A stretch of DNA of 64,000 nucleotides from Lucifuga dentata (taxonomy: Eukaryota > Chordata > Actinopteri > Ophidiiformes > Bythitidae). How positions within the stretch are numbered: position 1 is the first letter of the stretch; every line of letters begins with the position of its first letter. The stretch is taken from NCBI GenBank assembly GCA_014773175.1, contig VXCM01000822.1:62001-126000 (forward strand), given 5' to 3'. Below, in pieces: positions 49,516-59,678 of the stretch. Position numbers and translations under genes: made by a program. The notes beneath the pieces are model-generated. The model was given only the letters and a program-made list of their open reading frames with translations, ran no database searches and had not been told where the DNA came from.

Positions 49516-50424
49516 GTGTACCTTTCTCGTACTGTAACATTAGATTAGGTTAAGCATGCAACCTAAGCTAAAGCACATTTGTGGCAGCATTTGCAGCTGT
49601 CATTTTGGTTTCTTCAAATCTAAAGTTTTGATTCATGAGGTGTTTTTTATCCGTCACTTGTCTCCTTTTCTACGGAAGTAAAAGATGTAGGATGTGGCTC
49701 AGGTTGACAGTGTCCCGTTATTGAGTGTTCGTATCTCTGAAATCACCATGATGAAATCTAAAAAGAGCAGCCCCTCCTGTACATACCACTTCCTCCCCTC
49801 AGTCTGTGTGTAAGCGCCTGTAGTCCGGTGCTGTGACACCCTGCAGCCACTCGGCAGCCGAGTCACACAGCAGCACTGTACATTGTCACTTTGATCTTCA
49901 CCCCCCTTCTTCCCTCCAGTTATGAAGGGTGCTGGCAACAACCCAAGGGCACTTGATAATACCAGGATATGATCCCAACCGTGCTCTTTTAGATCCCGTA
50001 GTGCAGACATCAAAATGTTGTCTAAATAGGGCGCCATGAATCAAGCAGGGCAAGAACGGGTTGTGGGGAAAGTCGGAGTTAAGATAAAGGAACTTTTTCT
50101 TTTTTCCGATGATGGGAAGCCAATTTGGATTCTGCAAGGAGATACTTGGGGTTCTGCAGATCCAAGCATTTCCTTTATCTTTTGCCTTTAGCAGGAGTCT
50201 TCAAAAGACTGCTGTACTATAACTTTCTCTACTTTTAGATGAAAGAAACTTCACTGTTTCAGCAGTTGATAACTTCGCCCAACTTTCCTAAGCACACCAC
50301 AAAAGAATTGAGTTCATATCCAGCTCTGTGTGAGACACAAAGTGTTCTCTGCAAAAGTAGAAACTGCATTAGTTCTTGGTACGTACGGCACAAGCCTTGA
50401 CAAAGATTCAGTCGTATCATCAGA

Positions 50425-50640
50425 GGACAGAAGTAACCAAATATGTTTACTCAAGTACGTCTTAAATACAATTTTGAGGTACTGGTGCTTTTGTTATTTC
50501 CAAAACTTCATACATTATATTTTAAAGAGAAATGCTGTATTCCACGTCATCTGTCTCACAGCTGTAGTTACTTGCTACATTGGATATTCAGATTTTTTTG
50601 TTCAATATAAATTATTGTATTTATCAAGCTAAAGTCTTGC
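50425..50640 (+). repeat. Family C repeat, short copy
   Basis: TACTCAAGTACGTCTTAAAT, TTTTGAGGTACTGGTGCTTT and CAGCTGTAGTTACTTGC match the family core. Confidence 0.55.
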
Positions 50641-51424
50641 ATCTCTACAATGTCAACTTTGCAGGAACATTTTTTTACACCTGAAAATTCTTATATCTCC
50701 AATTTTGGGGCTTTTTATTGCCCAGTAAGTATGGTTTTTGTGATTTTCAGGTGGAAAGATGGGACCCAGTTGAAAAGCAGAAAAGTCAAACTTTTTTATA
50801 GATGTCCAGGTTACATTCAGTTATTCCCTATATTTAACTGAATATTTGACTGAAACACATTGAAATATTGTCACAAAAGGCTCTTGAAACAACTTACATG
50901 CAAAATATTTTCCCTTATTGATGTAAATGACCTAATTTTACCATCTGTTTTATCTCTTATAACTTAAGATGCTCAGAACTGCAAAGCACCAAAGCCATGC
51001 TTGATGGGTATTGATGAATGAATAATCTAACACTCATTCTGTTATCATTTTTCACAATGAATGACTTTATTTTGTTATTTAATTACATTTCACTGCTCAT
51101 AATGCTGGACATGTAATGGATTTTTTAAAATATATATTGCATTAATACTTTTACTTAATTAAAGGAATTAAGTTCTTCTGCAGGTGACTAGCATATGTTA
51201 GCATACTGCATACTGTAAGCAATGTATCAATGCCTTGCTTTCTACTCACCTGTTGAGTTTCCCTCTCATTGCTCATACATGTTATGATGTTACACTGTCA
51301 GAGAACTCCCTCTAGTGGTGATAGGTTGAATGTTGAGATTGCAAAGAAGGATCTGTTAAACCGGCATCTTTTTAATTTCACTGTTTCGTCTATGTCTAAC
51401 AATGACTTTCTGTTCTGTTTGCAG

Positions 51425-51499
51425 GCAAAGAGAGCAGTTCAGAGGGGAGCTACTGCTGTCATCTTTGACGTGTCTGAAAACCCAGATGCCATCGACCAG
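51425..51499 (+). CDS. znrf3: znrf3 exon 3: PA-like ectodomain segment
   Basis: A 75-base exon of 25 codons, phase 0 at both ends, reading AKRAVQRGATAVIFDVSENP and then DAIDQ. It carries the alpha-helix and the hydrophobic AVIFDVS strand of the PA-like fold. The acceptor is preceded by a good pyrimidine tract (ending TTTGCAG at 51424). The donor is CAG followed by GTTTGT, weaker than the other donors here because positions +3 and +4 are both T. The frame stays open on either side into the introns, so a simple ORF scan gives a longer false protein here; only these 25 codons match the family. Confidence 0.97.
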
Positions 51500-54400
51500 G
51501 TTTGTACACACTTCAAATTACTCAGGCATTCATGCACTCACGTTTCAACAGTGTTGAGACAGCATAATCTGTCTGTTAAAAAAATAAATAAAAGGATGCT
51601 CTGCTTTTCACATCTGAATAAAGCTCAGAGGCATGCCCTGCCATCCTTCCCGCTTGTGTGTGCTGTTTGTACAAACAATGAGCTTTCTATCTTTAGTTCT
51701 GTTCAAAAGCATGTGGATCAAGCCTTGCTCATTCAACCATTCTGGGCCTTTGAGCCCGGCTTGTGTTTGGAGTCGAGCACAGTGCTGTGAGAGACTGAAA
51801 ATGGATATCCAGGTTCAGCTTTCACCAGACCGTGACCGTGCTCTGTTGAGCTCATAATTGCACAGGTAGTGAGCTCTAACGCACATTAGCTCATCCCCTG
51901 AGTCCACGGATCTGTCTCTGAGCACATGGTTTTTACAAGAACTCACCTGTCTAGTGAAAACCACGTGTTTCCAACTTTGTGATTTTTTTATTTAACATGC
52001 TCCTTTGTTGGCTGAGAAAATTCTCCTACCTCTCAGATAGAAAACTCAAATGCTGAAAAGTTCAAATTACACAACAATATACTCATGAAATAAGGACACA
52101 CACACACCACACACACATACAGTATTATGAGCAAACCATACATGCCTCTGTTTCAGTTGTCTTTCTTAGTCACAAACACACAATCTTTCACTCCTCCCAG
52201 AAATTGAAAGTAACTAAGTTACTCAAGTATATTTGAGTATTTCTGTTATGGAGAGACTTTATACTTTTGCTCCACTACACTTCAGAAAAAACCTGTGCAC
52301 TTTTTACTCCATCACATATATCTTTTGCTGTAGTTACTAGTTACTTTACAGACTAAGATTGTATATTCAACATGAGATAAAATTGACTGTTATCGACAAA
52401 AATTTTGTATCTTCAGTATCAAATTCCTGGTTTAAGATTTACATATTAAAAAAACGCTCTGAAAGGAATCATTATTCGTAATGAGTATGAGTACTTTCAT
52501 ACTGATACTTGAGTACCCTTTGTCTGTTATTATTAAATTACTTTTACTTAGCTAAAATGTTAAGATACACAAGAAATATCACTATCACCTTTCTTTCCTT
52601 CTCCCTTCCTTTTTATTCCTCCTTTCCCTCTGTCATTCCTTCTTTCCTACTGTTCTTTCTTCTTCCCATACTGCATTTATTTCCTTCAATCTCTTCTCTT
52701 CCTCCTCTTGTTCCTACATTATCTTTTTTTTGTTTTACTTCTTTCCTTCCTCATTTCCTTCCTTCTGTCCGTCATTATTTCCTTATTTCTGTCCTTCTGT
52801 CCTTCCTTATCATCACCAACTAATCTAAATGCATGAAAATCCCCAAAACCAGAATCATTTAAGGGAGTACTTTCATTTTTGATACTTAAGTACTTTTTAA
52901 CTGCTAATACCTTAGTCACATTTTGAATTTGGGTCTTTAAGTAGTATTTGATTATGGTACTGCAAGTGAGAAAGGATTTTAGTACTTCTTTCACCACTGC
53001 CTCAGCCTGTTGCTCCTGTGTCTGTGCAGAAGTATAATACACGATTTCCTTTGTCGCAAGAATTCTCCTGTGGTATTCATCCTCGCCACACCAGGCCTGG
53101 ACTTGCAAGTTTTTCCCTCCTCTCCTCTTCTTCTCTGCCACTGGGTCGTAAAGCGCGTAGCTGAGAGATAAAAGGGATTGCATAGAGACCACATGAAAGG
53201 CATCGCTGGGCGGCTGTGTTAAATTCCCCCGAGAGGCTTTTCCAGTCAGAACGGCCCGATCAGCAGTGACAGGACCCACAAGGCCGTGGGGCAGGGAGGA
53301 GGAGCTTTGGGAGAATTAAGGTCCCGGAGCTGAAATTAGGAAAGAAGCTTTATGAAGTTAATGTACTTGACCTGATTTTTCTTTCGATTTATACATGAAG
53401 CACTATTAATAATGGAGGATGCATGGCTGAAACACCCTGTTTGAGAAGAGTTAAGTTTCTTATTAACTGATAGACTTAAGTATGAAAGCCAGTTCGTGCC
53501 ACAAAAAAAAAAAAAAAAAAANAAAAAAAAAAAAAAAAAAGACATGGATGATTAAAAAATAAAAAATAAAATAAAAATGGAACAGGTAGAATTTTGACTT
53601 GGTAAGCCAAAAGTTTGAGATACTTAATGTGTTTGAGTCAAAAGTTACTTTTCCAGTTTGACTTTGCATTTGCTTTCATTTACCAGCTAAAAAAGCTACA
53701 CTATAAAGTCTCAATAGAAAGACAAATTTTGTCTTTTCTGGCCATCAAGAAATGATTTGGTATTTTGATGCAATTGTTGATCGACTCAATCAAAAATGAT
53801 CACATGATAAGTGTGGAAGAACTTTCTAAAATCAAGTTAAGGATGAACTGAACAGTTAAACTGCAAAAGTAATTTCAGATTCAACAAGGCTAAGTCAACG
53901 TTTCTACTTAGAACAGCAAAATTTAATCTCGAAAGTCAAAAATACCAGATACTAAGTCAGAATTTGATTTACCATTCTTAACTTTTTATCTGTTTCTCCC
54001 CTGGTGGGAGTGGGATTCCATACATGAGTTCACCCTTGCCGTGTTTATGATGGGATTTACTGTATGCTGTAGGTTCAGTATGTGTTTGTGTTGTATTGTT
54101 AATCAAAAGCCTATTGAAGCTGAAGCCTTGGTGGAGTCATTTCTCACACAGGAAGCAGCAAGAGAATCAAGCAGGACATCAAAAGTTTCACCATCTATAG
54201 TTTTAAACCAGAACTTATGGCATTTCACTGGGGAGCGTGACGACAGCAGAAGAAATAGAAATGTGAATATCCTTGGTATTTCCCTTGGGCTTTTCAAATT
54301 ATAGATTCCAGCAGAGGAGAATAGAGGCAGAGGAGGAGTGAGTACTATGTCTACAGGCTTGAAAGCCAAAACATACTATTCATTGACTTATATCTTCCCG

Positions 54401-55156
54401 CTCATTTTGACCACAATTTCCATGTCTCGAACTTATAGGTAATTTTCCCCAGTTGGGTAAAAGACGGAGCCTTGAGGTTTATCATATTCACATATTTCAC
54501 ATCCATAAGTGGATCAGTGACAGTGCTGTGGGTCTGTGTCACTTTGACCAAATTGTTCAGGTTAAGCTGACGTGGATTTTTGAATCTTTATTCTGGTAAT
54601 TCTGTACGTAAAGCTTTCAGTATTCAATATTATTATTGATATTCTGTATCCTTAAACTTGTTGATTTGAAAACACTTGATGAGATATATTCAATATGCCT
54701 CTGAAACTTTTATTATTGGGCTTGAAAGCCTCTAAAACATGTTGAGCATCATGGGACATATCATGCTTAAGTGGTAAAACTTACCAGAATTCAATAAAGT
54801 TGGTGCAAAATTAGGCCATGACATAAGGATAGAATTAAGTGATAGTTTTTGGGTTTGATTTTTTTTTTTTGTAACCTTTTTTAGTTAAATGGGGGCATTT
54901 TTGAACGTTTCACTATTTTCTGCTGAACTACTTCTTAAAGAAATTTGGCAAATGAATAATTTTCTGTTCTGGCACATATCTGGATTCAGATACAGATTAA
55001 TAATTTCCCAATATTTTCTGTTATTAAATCCAAAAATTCAGTGGATTACGTAGCCTTGGGTTAGGAATATGCTCCATGAGTGCTTTCTGGTTGTGTTATG
55101 TGTTAGTACATCTGGTGTTTATGTATTTTTCTTTTAATCTTCCTCTTTTTTTTCAG
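51500..55156. other. Intron 3: family C repeat, pyrimidine tract, possible conserved block
   Basis: A family C repeat at about 52195-53005 contains a TTCC-rich tract at 52585-52805. Bases 53010-53330 are G+C-richer, repeat-poor and a candidate regulatory block. Poly-A with N is at 53503-53540. The rest is A+T-rich with no gene. Confidence 0.5.
52195..53005 (+). repeat. Family C repeat, longest copy, with TTCC tract
   Basis: Begins AAAGTAACTAAGTTACTCAA, includes TTTGCTCCACTACACTTCAG and GTAGTTACTAGTTACTTTAC, then a TTCC-rich tract at 52585-52805, and ends near AGTACTTCTTTCACCACTGC. Confidence 0.65.
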
Positions 55157-55288
55157 CTCAATCAGGTTGCAGAGGATCCCCTGAAGCGTCCGGTGGTGTA
55201 CGTGAAGGGGAACGATGCTGTAAAGCTGATGAACATCGTGAACAAGCAGAAAGTGGCCCGTGCTAGGATACAACACAGACCGCCGAGG
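55157..55288 (+). CDS. znrf3: znrf3 exon 4: end of ectodomain
   Basis: A 132-base exon of 44 codons, phase 0, starting [20 protein letters not shown] and ending with a basic stretch, [11 protein letters not shown], that leads to the membrane. It completes the PA-like domain (PVVYVKG strand, [11 protein letters not shown] helix) and the juxtamembrane linker. The acceptor follows a pyrimidine run ending TTTCAG; the donor is AGG then GTAAGA. The last 31 coding bases and the donor recur directly after an N at 55324 (copy at 55325-55355). I take that second copy as an assembly duplicate and use the first donor; either donor yields the same protein if the duplicate is collapsed. Confidence 0.96.
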
Positions 55289-55324
55289 GTAAGAGTCGTA
55301 CCAAAACCCCAAACCACATGCTTN

Positions 55325-55390
55325 CCGTGCTAGGATACAACACAGACCGCCGAGGGTAAGAGTCGTACCAAAACCCCAAACCACATGCTT
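55325..55390 (+). repeat. Duplicate of exon 4 tail and splice donor after a single N
   Basis: Bases 55325-55390 repeat 55258-55323 exactly (66 bp), with only the N at 55324 between them. The repeat carries the last 31 coding bases of znrf3 exon 4, its GTAAGA donor and 35 bases of intron. There is no second acceptor before it. The same arrangement occurs at many single-N positions in this window, so this is best read as an unmerged contig overlap and not an extra exon. Confidence 0.9.
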
Positions 55391-56015
55391 ACTGCAGATG
55401 ACGTACATGTGTGTGAGAAAGAAATCCAAGGCACGTGTGAGGAACATGAAGAGGAGGCGAACGTGTTTGTGAGGCCCACGCTCCAACAGCGCTGAAAGTT
55501 TTAGATGTGAAGAACAACGAAAATTCCAGCTGTGAAATCTGACCTTCTTTCTTCTCGTCTTTCGGCTGCCCTGAGGCCGAGGCCTTTAACATGGCGCTGC
55601 AAGAGATTAATATCAGCCATTCAAAGAGCTGTTTACTTGGAATATTTGTTAAGTGAGTAGTGCACTTTGGGGTCAAACGTCTCGCTGTAATCAAAGCCTG
55701 AGAGAAGAAAACTGTACGATAAACGGATTTTTCTGACATTTAACAACCCAGCTCACAGGTCATCCCACCACCAAAGGTTACTCCAAATTTGAATGATTGA
55801 TTTGAATAAGTAGAAACAAAATGCTGATTATTTGTCTTAAGAAAAACATATTTGCATCAAAGTACTTCTCATTTATTAAAAACCATTAACTCATTTCTTT
55901 ATCTAAACTTGTTTCCCCCAAAGGCTAATTCTCCTCTGCATAAAATTTAGCATTGATGTTGGCAGCAAGCAAACTTTAGCATTAGCTTTGAACTCATTAA
56001 AGCTGCATTTTGGGG

Positions 56016-56047
<32 letters not shown>

Positions 56048-56448
56048 GAACCTTAAACTTAAAAGGATGACCGTTTTAGTTGCAGCCATGTAGACTCCCT
56101 TTGAGGATAAGCCTGGACAAATAAATGAGACAATAACTTTTAGATTGATTTTATTTTTACTGTGCTAGTCACTGAATTAGGTAAAAATGAACTGACACAC
56201 ACGGATCTATTCTAGAAAGCATCACTGAATTATACATCTATGTCCCAGTTTCATTTTCATAATTAATAATAAATTAGTCACAGCATCGAGTGCTTCAGTC
56301 TGCTCAGTAACTTCTTAGAAAAGAACCCAATATTATCCACTGAAAATAAATGGAAAATATCTTTCAAGCATAATAAATGTCTCCTGCACCAGTTGCACAT
56401 GAAGATTATTTGACAAGTTTGTGTTTCTCCTTTGTCCCTGTTCCACAG
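55391..56448. other. Intron 4: no element recognised
   Basis: Apart from poly-A at 56016-56044, I see only unique-looking intron. A minus-strand ORF across 55389-55739 has no recognisable similarity. Confidence 0.5.
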
Positions 56449-56559
56449 CAGCCTACGGAATATTTTGACATGGGAATCTTCCTGGCTTTCTTTGTGGTGG
56501 TGTCGCTGGTTTGCCTCATTCTGCTCATCAAGATCAAACTCAAGCAAAGGAGAAGCCAG
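56449..56559 (+). CDS. znrf3: znrf3 exon 5: transmembrane helix
   Basis: A 111-base exon of 37 codons, phase 0 at both ends, between acceptor TTCCACAG and donor GTTAGT. It encodes QPTEYFDMG followed by about 21 strongly hydrophobic residues ([18 protein letters not shown]) and a basic stop-transfer stretch [10 protein letters not shown]. This is the single membrane span of ZNRF3: the N-terminal side is extracellular and the basic side cytoplasmic, placing the RING finger of exons 6-7 inside the cell. The wording is nearly identical to the family, as expected for this highly conserved exon. A short CA run begins a few bases after the donor. Confidence 0.97.
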
Positions 56560-56635
56560 GTTAGTGTACACACACACACACACAGCCTTTGAACAGTGTT
56601 TTTATCCCAGTTTCCACCTCATAAGAACAAACTGA

Positions 56636-56980
56636 AGTGATGGAGGAAGTACTCCAATGTTGAAGTAAAGTAACAAAGTGGAAAAATGTTTCATTACATG
56701 TATTGTTTCTCCATTTTTGAGGATTTTCATCCTTTCAGATCAGTTGAAGAAGAATAAGAAAGGAAGAAGAGAAATAAGGATATAAGTACAGAAGCAAAGA
56801 GCATTAGGAAGGAAGGAAGGACATAAATATAAGTCACATTTTATGAGCTTCTGTCATGCTGACTGTAAAAGCAGAATCTGTACAGTAACCAGCAGCTGCA
56901 GCAGAGAAATGAAGCAGAGTAAAAATGACAATATTTCCTGCTGAAATGTAGTTTTTAGTAATTACTTTCCATCTCTGCCA
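56636..56980 (-). repeat. Family C repeat with GGAA tract, intron 5
   Basis: GAGGAAGTACTCCAATGTTG, a GGAA-rich stretch at 56750-56825, CAGTAACCAGCAGCTGCAGC and AATATTTCCTGCTGAAATG are family C parts. Confidence 0.5.
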
Positions 56981-57053
56981 AACCTGAGTATGTTTGGCTC
57001 ATACACAAAACACACCAATCATACAGTGAAGGTGCACATATCTAATTACTCAC

Positions 57054-57054
<1 letters not shown>

Positions 57055-57084
<30 letters not shown>

Positions 57085-57102
57085 ACACACACACACACAC
57101 AC
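57055..57102. repeat. (CA)n microsatellite in intron 5
   Basis: CA run with one AGA interruption, followed by a GCCGCGCCGCGCC stretch. Confidence 0.93.
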
Positions 57103-57759
57103 TCACAAAGTGCCGCGCCGCGCCTTGTTTTTCCACGCAGCACGACTTCAGTGGGAGTATCAGGCGTTGAGTCAAGCGACAGAGTCACAGTAGCTCTGCT
57201 GTTGATTGAATCCTCTCGTGTTGACAAAAGGCTCTCAGCGGAGGCTTACGTCAGGCTCATAAATCAGGATTAGCATTTAATTAACGTTGATGAGAGGTTG
57301 GCTGCTGCACCCAAAGCACAGAGATGACATGACAACACAGAACCTGGAGAAGCATCCCTTAAGACAGGTGTGATCCTGACAGCACGTGTGTATGTGTGTG
57401 TCACCTGGTTGTGACTTCCTTTGTTGGTTAATTAAGAGAACAGGGGCAAATTGTCACATGTAACGACCCTTTTCCTTTCTGAAATGAGCAGTTTTAATGA
57501 GCTGCCTGTGGAGTAAATATAGTTTTTGTTGAATTTGTATTTTATATTCTACGTAAAACTGAAGACAGTGTACAATGTCGCAGTGCAATGAATACATCAA
57601 TAATTTCTCAAGGGTTACCTACCCTTCTGCCAGGGAAGCTATGTTTTTGACCTCATTTTATACTTGTATTATCAAAATAACATTTATAGGAATCTCCAAG
57701 CGTTTTTTTTTTTAAGCTACATTTGGCACTCTGAAAATGTCATGATTTGTGTGTTGACT

Positions 57760-58398
57760 TTAAAGGGCCATACCATCTATTTTGCTTGTTTGAGCCTAAT
57801 ATATCCAATTTTCATACATGTAAGGTTACTGACAATCATTTCCCAAAGGATAAAACCGTATTTCAGCTTTCCTGATATCTTGCAAAATTTCTTAATCTTT
57901 CAAAATCAAATATTTAAGCGATACACCCACCTCAAAAATTGATATTTCGCCTGCTAATAGTTACGTAGCCTTATGAAGTCATGGTCTTTTAAATTTTTCA
58001 ATAAACGCAGGTCTTCTTTTGGGACTATATTCCCTGGTGGAGACAAACATGCACTCCACGCTTTTTATTGCACTTAAACACTAACATTATGGTACTTCGA
58101 AAAAAGCTGAATAAACTTGTTGTTCATGATAATGGATTACCTATCCCAAGAATGTTTCAAGTATCAACAAGTTGATTTTAATAGTGTACCAGAATGAACT
58201 GAAACCAATGGTGGTCTGGAAGGAAGGAAAATTTTTTTTAATTCACCGTTCCAGTAGTATGCTTTGGGAAATGATTGTCAGTAACTTTATGTGTATGAAA
58301 ANTTTTAATTCACCGTTCCAGTAGTATGCTTTGGGAAATGATTGTCAGTAACTTTATGTGTATGAAAAATGAATATATGGGGTGGTATGATCCTTTAA
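57760..58398 (+). mobile_element. Family A element, copy 7 (intron 5)
   Basis: It starts TTAAAGGGCCATACC and ends GGTATGATCCTTTAA, with the family A interior in the same order as the copy at 40195. It contains a 66 bp assembly duplicate around the N at 58302, which lengthens it. Confidence 0.72.
58236..58368 (+). repeat. 66-bp duplicate around N at 58302
   Basis: Bases 58236-58301 equal 58303-58368, inside family A copy 7. Confidence 0.88.
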
Positions 58399-58429
58399 GG
58401 CTCGTAAAGGCTGTGCAGTTTTGGGCTGT

Positions 58430-58870
58430 CACAGACAAAAGTTAACGATTGTATGAGACATGAAAAATCTTGGTTGTCAGTCCAAATCGGTGGTCCTGGA
58501 TGCAGTGTGAGACACGTCCATGAATGGTCAGATTTAGCGCTCTTGACCCAAAGACAGCCTGTGACAAAATTCAGACATTCAATTCAGCGTATAATAAATT
58601 TAGGACAAAAATCTCACAATGTGACTGCTGCTACAAGCCGACATCTATCAATAAGCCAACAGGAATACAGCATGAAATTTCATGAGGATGTTGCTGAAAT
58701 TTAGAGAGAGAAGCATAGTTTTTTTTCCTGTTTGTCATAGCATTGTTTGACCAGGTAGTCATCTCACAATCTGACATGCATCAAACTTGAAATCATAGCT
58801 TGACACAAATTCCCATCTCACACTGTGACATGCAGTGAACTTTAAAGGTCACTCTAATTGCAGTCTGTAG
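58430..58870 (+). repeat. Dispersed repeat shared with intron 1, copy 2
   Basis: Contains TTTAGCGCTCTTGACCC, TGTGACAAAATTCAGA and CATGCATCAAACTTGA in the same order as 6200-6560. It starts just after the family A element at 57760-58398. Confidence 0.55.
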
Positions 58871-59510
58871 AATCTTTTACTTTGTTTCATTGCTGTGCTT
58901 CTTATTAGCGTATCCACAGGGCCTTAAAAAGTAAATTTACTTCTTGGGAACTGAACCTGGCCATACTTAATTTGCCCATGTAAACAGCTGAATCACTAGA
59001 AATTGAGGCAGAGACGAGTGTAAATCACAACTACACATGTGAGTCATTTACTTGAACTGTAATAAGCCTTGTGTGTCAGCTTTAATAGAGGCCTACTGTC
59101 ACCATTTTTGTAAATTGAGGTTTCAAGTCAGCATGAAGCAACTTACAAAGATGTAAACCTGAATTCCTGATGGATTCATCAAACAAAAATAAAATTCTGT
59201 AATGTGGCAACTAGAAAAGTTTCAACAAATCCCTCACCAACACTGATGAAATTATACTTAACAGGGTATTTTCTTCAAAGGAATACTTGCCATCACATTG
59301 GCTCAACACAAATAACAAATGAATGTCATTCTATAACAGGGCTTTTATTTTCATGCTTTTTTATTACAGATTTAAAAAATTCTGTCCATCCCCTCTAGTT
59401 TCAGAACTTTCATCAACAAGATGTTTCACATTTTTTGTCTCTTATTTTGGCTTTTATATTGTTTTTTTTAAGTATCCCAACTGACCCTGTTCCACTATTC
59501 TGCCCTGCAG

Positions 59511-59678
59511 AGCTCCATGAACAGAATGGCCATCCAGGCCTTGGAAAAGATGGAGACACGAAAGTTCAAGGCCAAGGGAAAGGGCCAACGTGAAAGCAGC
59601 TGTGGGGCATCTGATTCGCTGAGCAGCAGCTCCACCTCTGACTGTGCCATCTGTCTGGAGAAATATATTGATGGGGAG
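59511..59678 (+). CDS. znrf3: znrf3 exon 6: juxtamembrane region and first half of RING-H2
   Basis: A 168-base exon of 56 codons, phase 0, from acceptor CCCTGCAG to donor GTAAGA. It starts [19 protein letters not shown], a conserved cytoplasmic helix, passes through a basic patch (KAKGKGQR) and a serine-rich linker ([10 protein letters not shown]), and then enters the RING finger with the first zinc-ligand pair CAIC at codons 45 and 48, followed by LEKYIDGE. The remaining zinc ligands are in exon 7, so intron 6 splits the catalytic domain after the second cysteine. Spacing across the junction, C-x2-C-x14-C, fits the RING-H2 class. Confidence 0.97.

Larger units (their letters stand above)
47066..51424. 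other. Intron 2, part 5, up to the exon 3 acceptor
   Basis: Bases 47800-48060 form a repeat-poor island with a TCF/LEF word. About 48857-48920 resembles a fish repeat beginning CAGTTTATTTGGTACA. A composite repeat lies at 49118-49515 and a family C copy at 50425-50640. The rest is unremarkable, with no gene. Confidence 0.5.
56560..59510. other. Intron 5: repeats and a possible conserved block
   Basis: A family C copy lies at about 56636-56980, (CA)n at 57055-57102, a repeat-poor block at 57110-57480, a family A element at 57760-58398 and a dispersed repeat at about 58430-58870. Bases 58871-59510 show nothing notable before the exon 6 acceptor. Confidence 0.5.

Noticed and set aside
51269..51790. 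173-codon + strand ORF
   Set aside because: It is exon 3 of znrf3 read through into both introns; only 51425-51499 matches the family.
52719..53279. 186-codon minus-strand ORF in intron 3
   Set aside because: Its C-terminal half is translated TTCC tract and family C repeat and the rest has no recognisable domain. No splice or codon pattern supports a gene.
55325..55355. Extra small exon after exon 4
   Set aside because: Exact copy of the exon 4 end after an N and without its own acceptor; matches the assembly artefact pattern.
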